Assembly: GCF_017301735.1 (NCBI RefSeq)
Contig: NZ_CP071090.1
Coordinates: 6,004,001-6,068,000, forward strand
DNA length: 64,000 bases
From: Pyxidicoccus parkwaysis
GTDB lineage: Bacteria; Myxococcota; Myxococcia; Myxococcales; Myxococcaceae
Direction of reading: 5' to 3'
The notes under the pieces were generated by a model. That model was not told the DNA's origin and did not search any database. It was given only the letters and a program-made list of their open reading frames with translations. Made by a program: the position numbers and the translations under genes. Shown here one piece after another: positions 36,405 through 45,485 of this stretch (the first letter of the stretch is position 1; every line of letters starts with the position of its first letter).

Positions 36405-39400
36405 TTGCTCAAGCGTTATCGGTGGCTCATCGCGACCTCGACGGTCGCGGTGGTCGCGGTCGTCGCCGTGCCATCCGGCGCCAGTGCCTACAAGCGATGG
36501 AGGATGCGCAACGCGCGCACGACATTCGCCAACTTCCTCCATGACCCGCACGCGGGTGAGAGCACGCCCGAGGTGCTGCGCGAGTTGGAAGCCACGCGCG
36601 GCGAGTCCGAGGCCGAGGAAGGCGAGGCCGAAAGCGACGACCCGATGCGCCGGCAAGTCGCCGCGCGGATGATGTGGGGCGTGCCCACCGCCGAGGTGAT
36701 GGAGCACCGCGCCCGCGTCGCGCATGCGGAGGCGACGCGCTGGAGCCGCATGCTGCCCCGCCCGCCCGCGCCGTGGGACTGGTTCTCGGAGCCGTCCGGC
36801 GCCGGCAACAACAAGGCCGTCGTGAACGGCCTGTCGTGGGTGAACCTGGGGCCCACCAACGCCAACTTCGAATACAACGGCGCCAACTACAACGAGGTGG
36901 ACTCGGGCCGCGTCACCGGCATCGCCGTCCACCCGCTCGACGCGCAGGTGGTGTACCTGGGCACCAGCGGCGGCGGCCTCTGGAAGACGTTCAACTCCGG
37001 CGTGGCCAACCCGTCCTGGTACCCGGTGAGCGAGTCGCTGGGCAACCTGGCCATCGGCGCCATGGACCTGGACCCCACCAACCCCGAAACGCTCTACGTG
37101 GGCGCGGGTGACTTCGTGGACACGCCGGGCGGCCACGTGGTGAAGACGCAGGACGGCGGCGGCACGTGGGGCGCGCCGGTGCGGCTGACGGGCCAGTACC
37201 CCGCGGCCTCCGGCGGACTGTCCGTCAAGGCGCTGCGCATCCGCGCGTTGAAGGTGGACCCCGCCAACCCCAACGTGGTGCTGGTGGGCACCGAGGTGGG
37301 CCTTTTCCGCTCCACCGACGCGGGCGCGAGCTTCACGCTGGTGGACCTGCCCAACTCGGGCTCCGTTCAGCGCGCGGAGAGCGTGTGGACCATCGTCTAT
37401 ACGGGCGCCGTCAACGGCGTGAGCCGCTGGGCGCTGAGCGGCACGTACGCGTGCAGCGCGGCCACGCTGCCACCGGAGGCCGGCTACGGGCAGCTCACGA
37501 ACGTGGACTGCACGTCCGGCAACCCGGGTGACATCTGGACGAGCACCGACGCGGGCGCGACGTGGACCTCGCGCAAGGCGGCGGGCACCATGCCCACCAC
37601 GGCCGTGGGCCGGATTACGTTGGCCGCCGGCACGCCGTCCGCCGCGGTGCCGCCGGCGACGGTGGTGTACGCGCAGCTCGGCAACCAGGACGAGTACAAC
37701 AGCCCCGCGGGCGTGGGGTACTGGCGCTCCAACAACTCGGGCGACAACTGGACGGCCATCAACGGCACCCTCTCCAACCGCACCAACGCGGTGGGCGGCG
37801 TGCGCGACTGCGGCACCGTCAACGTGAATGACGCGCAGGCCTGGTACAACGCCGCGCTCGCGGTGGACCCGGGCAACGACAACAACGTCCTCGTGGGCGG
37901 CATGTTGTGCGGCCTGCGCACCACCAACGGCCTGTCCGCCACGCCCACCTGGGAGAACGTCTCGCACTGGCTGCCCAGCAGCGGCTACGGCAACGTGACG
38001 GGCGGCGCGCTGGACTACGTGCACGCGGACTGGCACGAGGCGCTCATCGTCCGCACCGCCACGGGCTACGTGGCCATGGCCGGCACGGACGGCGGCCTGT
38101 TCGTGTCGAAGAACCTCTTCAACGCCACGCCGCCGCAGGTGGTGTGGGACGGGCAGAACCGCGGCATCGTCACCCACCTGAGCTACTCGGTGGCCTCGGG
38201 CGACCCGGCCACGGGCAACCCGTACGTGGCCTACACGGGCCTGCAGGACAACGGCACGCGCTTCCGCGACCCGGCCGCGGGCGCCAACTCCACCACCTTC
38301 AACCAGGTCATCGGCGGTGACGGCTTCGGCGCGGCGGCCTCGAAGGACGGCACCTCCGGCGCCACCATCTACTGGGCCAGCGTCAACGGCGAGCGCAACT
38401 ACTGCGTCCCCACCGCCGCCAACAGCTTCTGCAACTCCGGCACGGCGTGGAATCCGAAGGACGCCACGCCCCGCACGAGCTGCACCACCGAGGGCCAGCC
38501 GTTCATCATGCGCTACGCGCTCGCGCCGGCCAGCCCCAGCGCCAACACGTTCATCACCGCCACCAACAGCGCGGTGCACCGGGTGAGCGGCACGGGCGCG
38601 TGGCAGGTCATCAGCCCCTGCCTCAACGGCTACACCCGCCTGCTCTCCGCATCCGGCAACATCGACGGCCTGTACGGCGTGTCCATGAGCGGCGGCCGCT
38701 TCTACGTCACCGGCAACTGCCAGGGCACGGCCACCAACTGCACCTGGACGCAGAGCAGCGTGCTGGGCTTCGACGTCAACGGCAACGGCACCATCTCCAC
38801 CAGCGAGCAGCTCAGCTACACCACGCAGGTGGCCTTCCCGCCCACCACGCCCTCGGGGAAGAACCCCGGCGACGTGTACGTGGCGGCGAGCGCGGCGCCG
38901 CTCGCCAACGACGAGCTCACCGTGGTGCCGGACGCCCTGGGCCACCTCTTCCTCACCCAGGACCGCGGCGCCACGTGGACGCCGCTGCACGGCAACGGCA
39001 CCGGCTTCGACTTGCCCAACGTGGGCATCGACGTCGTGAAGTACGACCCGTCGGACCTGACGAACAACACGCTCTACGTGGGCACCGAGCTGGGCGTGTA
39101 CCGCTCCACCGACGCGGGCCAGACGTGGCAGCGCTTCGGCCAGGGCTTCCCGCTGGTGAAGGTGACGGACATGTTCATCAGCCGCACCGGCTCGATGATG
39201 CGCGTGTCCACCTTCGGGCGCGGCCTGTGGGAAATCTACCCGTCCGCCACCGCCGAGAAGGGCGTCAACGGCAACGGGGACTGGGACCGCAACCAGCAGC
39301 TCGACTTCGTCGACCTGGCCGCCACGGCCAGCCGCCTGGGGACGAGCCCGGCCACCACGGCGCAGCCCTACTACGACTGGAACACCGACGTGACGGGCAC

Positions 39401-39464
39401 GGTGAACGGCACCGACTCGGATGACCTCACCAACCTGCTCAACCGCATCGGAGGCCGCCCGTGA
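36405..39464 (+). CDS. Exported BNR/Asp-box beta-propeller protein with dockerin-like C-terminus
   Basis: A 1,019-residue protein with signal WLIATSTVAVVAVVAVPSGA and an Ala rich cleavage site. From about residue 140 it has sialidase/VPS10-type propeller repeats with Asp-box-like turns: YLGTSGGGLWKTFNSG, HVVKTQDGGGTWG, GLFRSTDAGASF, DIWTSTDAGATW, HLFLTQDRGATW, GVYRSTDAGQTW. The last 65 residues hold two dockerin-like calcium loops (NGNGDWDRNQQLDFVDL and NTDVTGTVNGTDSDDL). No glycosidase catalytic residues were identified. The next gene overlaps the stop by 4 nt and ends in a cohesin-like domain, so the two products may bind each other. Confidence 0.85.
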   Translation: MLKRYRWLIATSTVAVVAVVAVPSGASAYKRWRMRNARTTFANFLHDPHAGESTPEVLRELEATRGESEAEEGEAESDDPMRRQVAARMMWGVPTAEVMEHRARVAHAEATRWSRMLPRPPAPWDWFSEPSGAGNNKAVVNGLSWVNLGPTNANFEYNGANYNEVDSGRVTGIAVHPLDAQVVYLGTSGGGLWKTFNSGVANPSWYPVSESLGNLAIGAMDLDPTNPETLYVGAGDFVDTPGGHVVKTQDGGGTWGAPVRLTGQYPAASGGLSVKALRIRALKVDPANPNVVLVGTEVGLFRSTDAGASFTLVDLPNSGSVQRAESVWTIVYTGAVNGVSRWALSGTYACSAATLPPEAGYGQLTNVDCTSGNPGDIWTSTDAGATWTSRKAAGTMPTTAVGRITLAAGTPSAAVPPATVVYAQLGNQDEYNSPAGVGYWRSNNSGDNWTAINGTLSNRTNAVGGVRDCGTVNVNDAQAWYNAALAVDPGNDNNVLVGGMLCGLRTTNGLSATPTWENVSHWLPSSGYGNVTGGALDYVHADWHEALIVRTATGYVAMAGTDGGLFVSKNLFNATPPQVVWDGQNRGIVTHLSYSVASGDPATGNPYVAYTGLQDNGTRFRDPAAGANSTTFNQVIGGDGFGAAASKDGTSGATIYWASVNGERNYCVPTAANSFCNSGTAWNPKDATPRTSCTTEGQPFIMRYALAPASPSANTFITATNSAVHRVSGTGAWQVISPCLNGYTRLLSASGNIDGLYGVSMSGGRFYVTGNCQGTATNCTWTQSSVLGFDVNGNGTISTSEQLSYTTQVAFPPTTPSGKNPGDVYVAASAAPLANDELTVVPDALGHLFLTQDRGATWTPLHGNGTGFDLPNVGIDVVKYDPSDLTNNTLYVGTELGVYRSTDAGQTWQRFGQGFPLVKVTDMFISRTGSMMRVSTFGRGLWEIYPSATAEKGVNGNGDWDRNQQLDFVDLAATASRLGTSPATTAQPYYDWNTDVTGTVNGTDSDDLTNLLNRIGGRP

Positions 39465-42400
39465 GCCGCGCCTCCCACGCACCCTTCCTGGAGATGTCTG
39501 CCTTGAGCCTGAAGAACCTGGCGCTCGTCCTCTTCACGGGCGCGCTCATCCTGAGTGGCTGCGGCGGCTCCAAGCCTCCCGAACAGCCGGTGGCGAAGAA
39601 GCTGGCCTTCACGGTGCAGCCCTCGCAGGCCGTCGCGGGCGCCGTCATCGCCCCGGCGGTGAAGGTGTCCGTCCTCACCGCCGAGGGGAATGTCGTCCCC
39701 GGTGCGCAGGTGACGGTGTCGCTCTCGCTGGAGGCCAACCCCTCGGGCGCCACGCTCTCCGGCGCCGCGCCTGCGGCCACGTCCCAGGGCGTGGCCACCT
39801 TCGCCAGCCTCGCGTTGGACAAGGCGGGCGAGGGCTACACGCTCGTCGCGAGGGCCCAGGGCCTGGATTCCGCGACGAGCCAGGCCTTCACCATCACCGC
39901 CGCTCAGGTCATCGCGCACGACCTCGCCTTCACGCAGCAGCCCGGCGAGCTGGAGGCTGGCGGCACCTTCTCCCCAAGCGTGCAGGTGACGGTGCGCGAC
40001 GCGGCCGGCGCCCCGGTGCCCATGAGCGTGCCCGTCACGCTGGCGCTGAGTGCCAACCCCGCGGGCGGCATGCTCTCCGGCACCCTCACCGCCAACACCA
40101 CCAACGGCGTGGCCACCTTCCCCGAGCTGTCCCTCGACAAGGCCGGTGAGGGCTACGTCCTCACCGCCAGCGCACCAGGCGTGGAGCCCGCCAACAGCGC
40201 CGCGTTCAAGGTGAAGCCGGGCAAGGCGAAGTCGATGGCCTTCGTCTCGCAGCCCGCCTCGGCGGCCGTGGACGCGGCGCTGACTCCGGCGGTGCAGGTG
40301 CGGCTGATGGACGCGCACGGCAACGTCGCCACCGGTGCCACCGACAGCATCACCGTGGCGCTCGGCAACAATGACAACGGTGCCACGCTGTCCGGCACGC
40401 TCACCGTGGCGGCCGTGGAGGGCGTGGCCTCGTTCGCGGGCCTCTCCGTGGACCACGTGGGCACGTACACGCTCGTCGCCTCCGGCACCGGGCTGGAGGG
40501 TGCCACGTCCAACAGCTTCGACATCACCGGCGGCCCGGCCACGCAGCTCTCCTTCCGCGTGCAGCCGTCGACGGTGGGCGCGGGTTCCGCGTTCTCCCCG
40601 GCCGTGGAGGTGACGGCGCTCGACGCGAAGGGCAACGTGTCCACGGGCTTCACGGGCCCGGTGACGGTGGCGCTCGACGCCAACCCCACCAGCGACACGC
40701 TCCAGGGCACCCTCACCGTGAACGCGGTGGCCGGTGTGGCCCGCTTCTCCAACGTGTCCCTGCGCAAGCTGGGCACGGGCTACACGCTGGTGGCCTCGTC
40801 CTCGGGGCTCACGTCCGCCACCTCGCAGGCCTTCGACGTGACGCCGGGCGAGGCCCGCGTGCTCACCTTCACCAAGCAGCCTGGCGAGTCGACGGTGGGC
40901 GCGCCCATCAACCCGCCCGTGGCGGTGACGGTGCGCGACGGGTTCGGCAACACGGTGACGAACAGCTCGGCGACGCTGACGCTCTCACTGGCCAACAACC
41001 CCACGGGCGCCTCGCTCACCGGCACGGTGGCGGTGGCCGCGGTGAATGGCGTGGCCACCTTCACGGGCGTCGCGGTGGACAAGGCGGGTAACGGCTACAC
41101 CCTCTCCGTCTCCGCGCCGGGCCTCACCTCCACCTCCATCGCGTTCAACGTCGTGCCGGGCGTGGCCACGAAGCTGGCCTTCGGCGTGCAGCCCTCGGAC
41201 GTGGTGGCGGGCAGCAGCATCACCCCGGCGGTGACGGTGCGTGTGGTGGACGCGGCGGGCAACACGGTGCCGACGGCAACGAACAGCATCACCATGGCCA
41301 TCGGCAACAACCCGAACTCGGGCATCCTCAACGGCACCAAGACGGTGAGCGCGGTGAATGGCGTGGCCACCTTCCCGGGCCTGTCCATCACCAAGACGGG
41401 CGCCGGCTACACGCTTACAGCGGCGGCTACCGGCCTCACCGGCGGCACCAGCTCGGCCTTCAATGTGACGCCGGGCGCGGCCTCGTCGCTGGGCTTCGAC
41501 ACCAACCCGCCCAGCGTGGTGACTGCTGGCGCGGCCATCACCCCGGCGGTGAAGGTGAGCGTGCGTGACGCCTTCAACAACACGGTGACGGGCTCCACCG
41601 CGAGCATCACCCTGTCCATGTCCGCCAACCCCGGTGCCTCCACGCTGGGCGGCACCCTCACCGTCAACGCGGTGAATGGCGTGGCCACGTTCCCGGACCT
41701 CACGCTGGACAAGGTGGCCAACAATTACAGCTTCGCGGCGGCCTCGACGGGCCTCACGGGCACCACCTCCACGCTCTTCAACGTGGCGGCGGGCGCGGCC
41801 AGCAAGCTCGCGTTCACCACGCAGCCGGCCAACGTCGCCGCGGGCGCCACCTTCGCGACCTCGGTGAAGGTGACGGTGCAGGACGCCTTCGGCAACACGG
41901 TGACGACGCCGGCCGTCTCGGTGGGCGTGGCCCTGGGCAACAACCCCAGCGGCGCGACGCTGGGCGGAACCACCACCGCGACGACGGCCAGCGGTGTGGC
42001 CACCTTCGCCAACATCACCGTCGACAAGCTGGGCACGGGCTACACGCTGGTGGCGGCCTCGTCGCCGCTGACGGGTGTCACGTCCAACGCGTTCAACGTG
42101 ACGGCGGGCCCGGCCAGCAAGCTCGCCTTCATCACCCCGCCGGGCAACACCACCGCGGGCACGGCCTTCAACCCGGCCGTGCAGGTGGCGGTGCAGGATG
42201 CCGGCGGCAACACGGTGACGGGCTCCACCGCGAGCATCACCCTGGGCCTGGGCACCAACCCGTCGGGAGCCGCGCTGTCGGGCACGCTCGTCGTCAGCGC
42301 CGTCAATGGCGTGGCCACCTTCTCGGGTGTGTCGCTGGCCCGCGTGGGAACTGGCTACACGCTCACCGCGACCAGCACGGGCCTCACGGCCGGCACCAGC

Positions 42401-43249
42401 CCCGCGTTCAACGTGACGGCGGGCCCGGCCAGCAAGCTCGTCTTCACCGGCCAGCCCTCGCGCGCCTCCGTCGGGCAGGCCATCACTCCGGCGGTGGAGG
42501 TGACGGTGCAGGACGGCTTCGGCAACACCGTCACGAGCTCCACGGACAGCATCACCGTGGCGCTGGGCAACAACCCGTCCGGCGCCACGCTGGGCGGCAC
42601 GCTGACTGTGTCCGCGACCAATGGCGTGGCTTCGTTCGCGGGCCTCACCGTGAGCGCGGCCGGCAATGGCTACACCCTCACGGTGAATGCGACGGGCCTT
42701 CAGAGTGCCACGAGCATCGCGTTCGACGCGGTGGTGGCCGGCACGAAGCTCGTCTACGTGGACCCCGCCGCTCCGGGCCGGAAGATTGCCCTGGTGCGCA
42801 ACCCGGCCTCCACGGACACCACCGTGCTGCTGGACCTGGTCGCGCTGGAGAACCTCACGGGCTACTCGGTGGGCATGAATCTGCCGCTGGACACGACGCT
42901 CGTGCAGGCGGCGGGCTCGCTGATGGTGCCGGGCACGGTGCTGGCTCCGGGGCAGAACCCCATCGCCGCCTACGGCAAGCTGCCCGCGAGTGGTCCCCTG
43001 GCCGGCACGCTCACCACCGGCCAGAGCCAGAAGGCCGCGGGTGAAGGCGCGGTGACGACGGACACGGCCATCACCGCGGGCTCGGTGCTCTACACGGTGC
43101 AGCTCGCGATGCGGCCCGGAGCCACGTCGGGCGTGGTGTTCGACGGCGCGGCGCTCGGGCCGAAGTTCCGCGCGCTGATGCGCGACAGGCTCGGCACCGA
43201 CGTGGTGGATGGCAGCGGGTTCGCCATCGGCCGGCTCGAGGTGCAGTAG
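39461..43249 (+). CDS. Giant lipoprotein: ten Ig-like repeats and a cohesin-like C-terminus
   Basis: A 1,262-residue surface lipoprotein. GTG start (overlapping the previous TGA) with GGAGG 6 nt upstream; signal NLALVLFTGALILSGC places the lipid-anchored Cys near 34. Residues 45-1093 are ten tandem repeats of about 105 residues, each opening with A-KLAF--QPS and containing ITPAV-VTV-DA-GNTV and NGVATF, the pattern of bacterial Ig-like/invasin stalk domains. Residues 1094-1262 have a different, cohesin-like beta-sandwich pattern (VLLDLVALENLTGYSVGMNL; SVLYTVQLAM). The stalk would carry the end domain away from the outer membrane, perhaps to hold the dockerin-tailed propeller encoded upstream. 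Confidence 0.85.
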   Translation: MSRASHAPFLEMSALSLKNLALVLFTGALILSGCGGSKPPEQPVAKKLAFTVQPSQAVAGAVIAPAVKVSVLTAEGNVVPGAQVTVSLSLEANPSGATLSGAAPAATSQGVATFASLALDKAGEGYTLVARAQGLDSATSQAFTITAAQVIAHDLAFTQQPGELEAGGTFSPSVQVTVRDAAGAPVPMSVPVTLALSANPAGGMLSGTLTANTTNGVATFPELSLDKAGEGYVLTASAPGVEPANSAAFKVKPGKAKSMAFVSQPASAAVDAALTPAVQVRLMDAHGNVATGATDSITVALGNNDNGATLSGTLTVAAVEGVASFAGLSVDHVGTYTLVASGTGLEGATSNSFDITGGPATQLSFRVQPSTVGAGSAFSPAVEVTALDAKGNVSTGFTGPVTVALDANPTSDTLQGTLTVNAVAGVARFSNVSLRKLGTGYTLVASSSGLTSATSQAFDVTPGEARVLTFTKQPGESTVGAPINPPVAVTVRDGFGNTVTNSSATLTLSLANNPTGASLTGTVAVAAVNGVATFTGVAVDKAGNGYTLSVSAPGLTSTSIAFNVVPGVATKLAFGVQPSDVVAGSSITPAVTVRVVDAAGNTVPTATNSITMAIGNNPNSGILNGTKTVSAVNGVATFPGLSITKTGAGYTLTAAATGLTGGTSSAFNVTPGAASSLGFDTNPPSVVTAGAAITPAVKVSVRDAFNNTVTGSTASITLSMSANPGASTLGGTLTVNAVNGVATFPDLTLDKVANNYSFAAASTGLTGTTSTLFNVAAGAASKLAFTTQPANVAAGATFATSVKVTVQDAFGNTVTTPAVSVGVALGNNPSGATLGGTTTATTASGVATFANITVDKLGTGYTLVAASSPLTGVTSNAFNVTAGPASKLAFITPPGNTTAGTAFNPAVQVAVQDAGGNTVTGSTASITLGLGTNPSGAALSGTLVVSAVNGVATFSGVSLARVGTGYTLTATSTGLTAGTSPAFNVTAGPASKLVFTGQPSRASVGQAITPAVEVTVQDGFGNTVTSSTDSITVALGNNPSGATLGGTLTVSATNGVASFAGLTVSAAGNGYTLTVNATGLQSATSIAFDAVVAGTKLVYVDPAAPGRKIALVRNPASTDTTVLLDLVALENLTGYSVGMNLPLDTTLVQAAGSLMVPGTVLAPGQNPIAAYGKLPASGPLAGTLTTGQSQKAAGEGAVTTDTAITAGSVLYTVQLAMRPGATSGVVFDGAALGPKFRALMRDRLGTDVVDGSGFAIGRLEVQ
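39593..42739 (+). repeat. Ten tandem coding repeats of about 315 bp
   Basis: The DNA behind the ten Ig-like repeats is itself repetitive; blocks such as AATGGCGTGGCCACCTT and GGCAACACGGTGACG return at about 315-bp spacing. Repeats 5-10 look most alike. Such DNA can expand or contract by recombination. Confidence 0.85.
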
Positions 43250-43267
43250 CCGTCAGTCACAGTCCCT

Positions 43268-43303
43268 GAAGGCGCACGGTGTCAGGTTCCACCGTGCGCC
43301 TTC
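43268..43303 (+). terminator. Terminator after the repeat lipoprotein
   Basis: A 14-bp perfect stem (GAAGGCGCACGGTG / CACCGTGCGCCTTC) with an 8-nt loop, 18 bp past the stop of the repeat lipoprotein, ends this two-gene operon. No long T-run follows. Confidence 0.75.
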
Positions 43304-43443
43304 GTCCGTTCAGGAAGAACACCCGACATCACGAGAGACCACCCGCTGGCGCGCACGCGTGTGCCCGGAATGGTCGCGTCAGGACATGCGTGTGGCTCCG
43401 TCGGATGAGCCCGCTGTCGCCACCTCTGACGAAAGGCTCCTGG

Positions 43444-44331
43444 ATGTCCCCTTCCCGGAACTCGCGGCGTACGCAGGCCCTGCTCTTCGGGCGGAACCCC
43501 CACCAGCACGACACGTTCGACGTCGAGGCGGAGGCCGCCGAGGCGCTCGGCATCGACACCTACCAGGTGGACCTGTGGGCCCTGCTCTCGGGCAATGCCT
43601 CACGAGCCCTGGCCGCCGTACCGGAGCGAGGAGAGCTCCAGTTGCTCTACCGGGGCTGGATGCTCACCGAGGAGGAGTACACCGCGCTCGACGAAGCCGT
43701 GTCGGACCTGGGGCACCGGCTGATGACGACACCGGAGCAGTACGCGGCGGCGCACTACCTGCCCAACTGGTATCCGCGCCTCGCGCCGTACACCGCGCGC
43801 TCCGTGTGGACGGAGGGAACGGATGCGACGGAGGCCTGGCATGCAGCGAAGGCGCTGGGCCCGTCGCCATGGATGGTGAAGGACCACGTGAAGTCGGCGA
43901 AGGAGCGCTGGGCGGAGGCCTGCTACGTCCCGGCCGACGCGACGCGAGAGGACTTCGAGCGCATCTGCGCCAACCTGGTCGAGGAGCGAGGGGACCGCTT
44001 CGAGCGCGGCATCGTGGTGCGGAAGTACCTGCCTCTGAAGGTCTTCGGCCGGACGCCGGCCGGGCCCGCGCACCTGGAGTTCCGCCTGTTCTTCGGGCGG
44101 GGCCACCTGCTCGCGGCGGAGCCGTACCATGAGTTCGACGTGGAGGTGCCGGACTTCACCGGCTTCGGGCCGCTCGGCCGGCGCATCGACTCCCCGTTCT
44201 TCACACTGGACGTCGCGATGCTGGAGGACGGTGGCTGGGCGGTGGTCGAGGTGAATGACGGCGGAGTCTCCGGCCTGCCGCCGGGCCTGGACCCGCGCGA
44301 GCTGTTCGCGGCGCTGCTGCGGGCCGGGTAG
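43444..44331 (+). CDS. ATP-grasp domain protein
   Basis: A 295-residue protein of the ATP-grasp (DUF4343-like) type. Recognisable parts are PSPWMVKDHVKSAKERW (nucleotide-binding Lys), IVVRKYLPLK, LEFRLFFGRG and the metal-binding end VVEVNDGGVSGLPPGLDP. Such proteins join a carboxyl group to an amine or thiol using ATP; the substrate is unknown. ATG 43444 is preceded by AAAGG at 7 nt; two upstream in-frame starts would add an Arg-rich stretch with no domain. The 285 bp that follow show falling GC and no recognisable element. Confidence 0.75.
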   Translation: MSPSRNSRRTQALLFGRNPHQHDTFDVEAEAAEALGIDTYQVDLWALLSGNASRALAAVPERGELQLLYRGWMLTEEEYTALDEAVSDLGHRLMTTPEQYAAAHYLPNWYPRLAPYTARSVWTEGTDATEAWHAAKALGPSPWMVKDHVKSAKERWAEACYVPADATREDFERICANLVEERGDRFERGIVVRKYLPLKVFGRTPAGPAHLEFRLFFGRGHLLAAEPYHEFDVEVPDFTGFGPLGRRIDSPFFTLDVAMLEDGGWAVVEVNDGGVSGLPPGLDPRELFAALLRAG

Positions 44332-44399
44332 CCGATAACTGCCTCCCGGCGCTCCGCGGCGTGCCGACGACCGCCCCGGAGCGCCGGCCATCCAGGGAG

Positions 44400-45480
44400 A
44401 CATCATCCGGATGAAGCACCTAGGCCGGCTCTACACGAAGACAATGGAAGCGTTCGCAAGGTGGACATTGACTGAGCGGAAGTGAACTCGCGCCGTTTGC
44501 CGGTCTTCTCCCATGTGCCCCCTACTGACAAAACGCAAAGAGGACGGGCCCTTTCTCACTCAACCGGCTCCTGGCGTTACATCCACTGCCGCTCTGAAAC
44601 TCCTGCCCTTGCCCCCATGCAAGCAAAGACTCCAAACACTCTACTCTCGGCCATTGTTGCTGCCGCCGTCGCAGCAGCGACCACAGGACTGTTGGTACCG
44701 CCAGCCCAAGGTCGCATGCAGAATGAGACCACGGCCCAGGACAACAGCACACGCGCTGCGCCGTCTCCCCATCCATCCGACCCGGAGGCGAGAAATTCCG
44801 ATCTGGATCGGGCCAGACTGGACCTGGAGCGAACGCGCACGCGCACAGACATCATGAAATGGATTACCGCCGCAATTGGAGCGGTCGCATCCCTGTGGAT
44901 GATAGACTACGGAAAACTCAAGCTCGAACGATTCCGTGTCACGGCAGAAAACCAACGGCAATTGCTCGAAGCCTATCTGAAAGCGACGGAATCACCCCAT
45001 CCCGACATGTGGAAGCGGAAGCTACATGTCCTCGAGCATTTTGCAGCCGACAAGCAGATGCGCAGCTGGGCTCAAGCGGAACTTCAGTACATCGAGGAGT
45101 TTGCAGGACTCGATGTGCTCTACCGCGAGACATTGAAGGTCGCAGCACAGTTGAGCGACCCCAATCTTCTCAAGGATCCTGAGCGCGCCATGGCCCGCGC
45201 CAGATACAACCAACTCTACTGGGCCGAACTTCCATTTGCCGGCGAAAGCGAGGAAGTGAAGGCGGCCATGATCAAGTTTCGAAAGAAACTGCTCCTCGCG
45301 GAACAATCACCCGAAGATGCACTTTCATGGAAATCACTAAGCACTAAACTCTACTTGCTATCAGAGGCCCTTCGCCAATCGACACCCAAGTCCCCACGAT
45401 AGCCAACGCCACCCCAACCACAGAAAACCAACCAGCCCCAAGACATCTTCTTTGCGAATCACTCTTCCGGGACGCGGAAA
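44400..45480. other. AT-richer island
   Basis: This stretch has visibly more A/T than its surroundings and uses codons such as AAA, ACA, TTG and ATT that neighbouring genes avoid. It covers one membrane-protein gene and both its flanks, and looks horizontally acquired. No repeat, integrase or tRNA marks its edges. Confidence 0.55.
44617..45402 (+). CDS. Hypothetical membrane protein in the AT-richer island
   Basis: About 261 residues, not recognised. An N-terminal hydrophobic helix (TLLSAIVAAAVAAATTGLLV), a Glu/Arg/Asp-rich linker, a second helix (WITAAIGAVASLWMI) and a long alpha-helical cytoplasmic-type tail (ENQRQLLEAYLKATE; LHVLEHFAADKQMRSWAQAE). The start is uncertain: ATG 44617 gives the cleanest membrane helix but has no good ribosome site, and a GTG at 44482 is in frame. 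Its unusual codon use suggests recent transfer. Two helices plus a helical tail recall sensor or effector partners in defence loci, but no partner is adjacent, so no function is proposed. Confidence 0.55.
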   Translation: MQAKTPNTLLSAIVAAAVAAATTGLLVPPAQGRMQNETTAQDNSTRAAPSPHPSDPEARNSDLDRARLDLERTRTRTDIMKWITAAIGAVASLWMIDYGKLKLERFRVTAENQRQLLEAYLKATESPHPDMWKRKLHVLEHFAADKQMRSWAQAELQYIEEFAGLDVLYRETLKVAAQLSDPNLLKDPERAMARARYNQLYWAELPFAGESEEVKAAMIKFRKKLLLAEQSPEDALSWKSLSTKLYLLSEALRQSTPKSPR

Positions 45481-45485
45481 GCTCG

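Noticed and set aside
36330-39482. Minus-strand frame of 1,050 codons opposite the propeller gene
   Set aside because: His/Arg/Val-rich composition without domains; the plus strand encodes a signal peptide and repeats.
39593-42739. CRISPR-like or satellite array
   Set aside because: The repeats are about 315 bp, in frame and coding, with no spacers.
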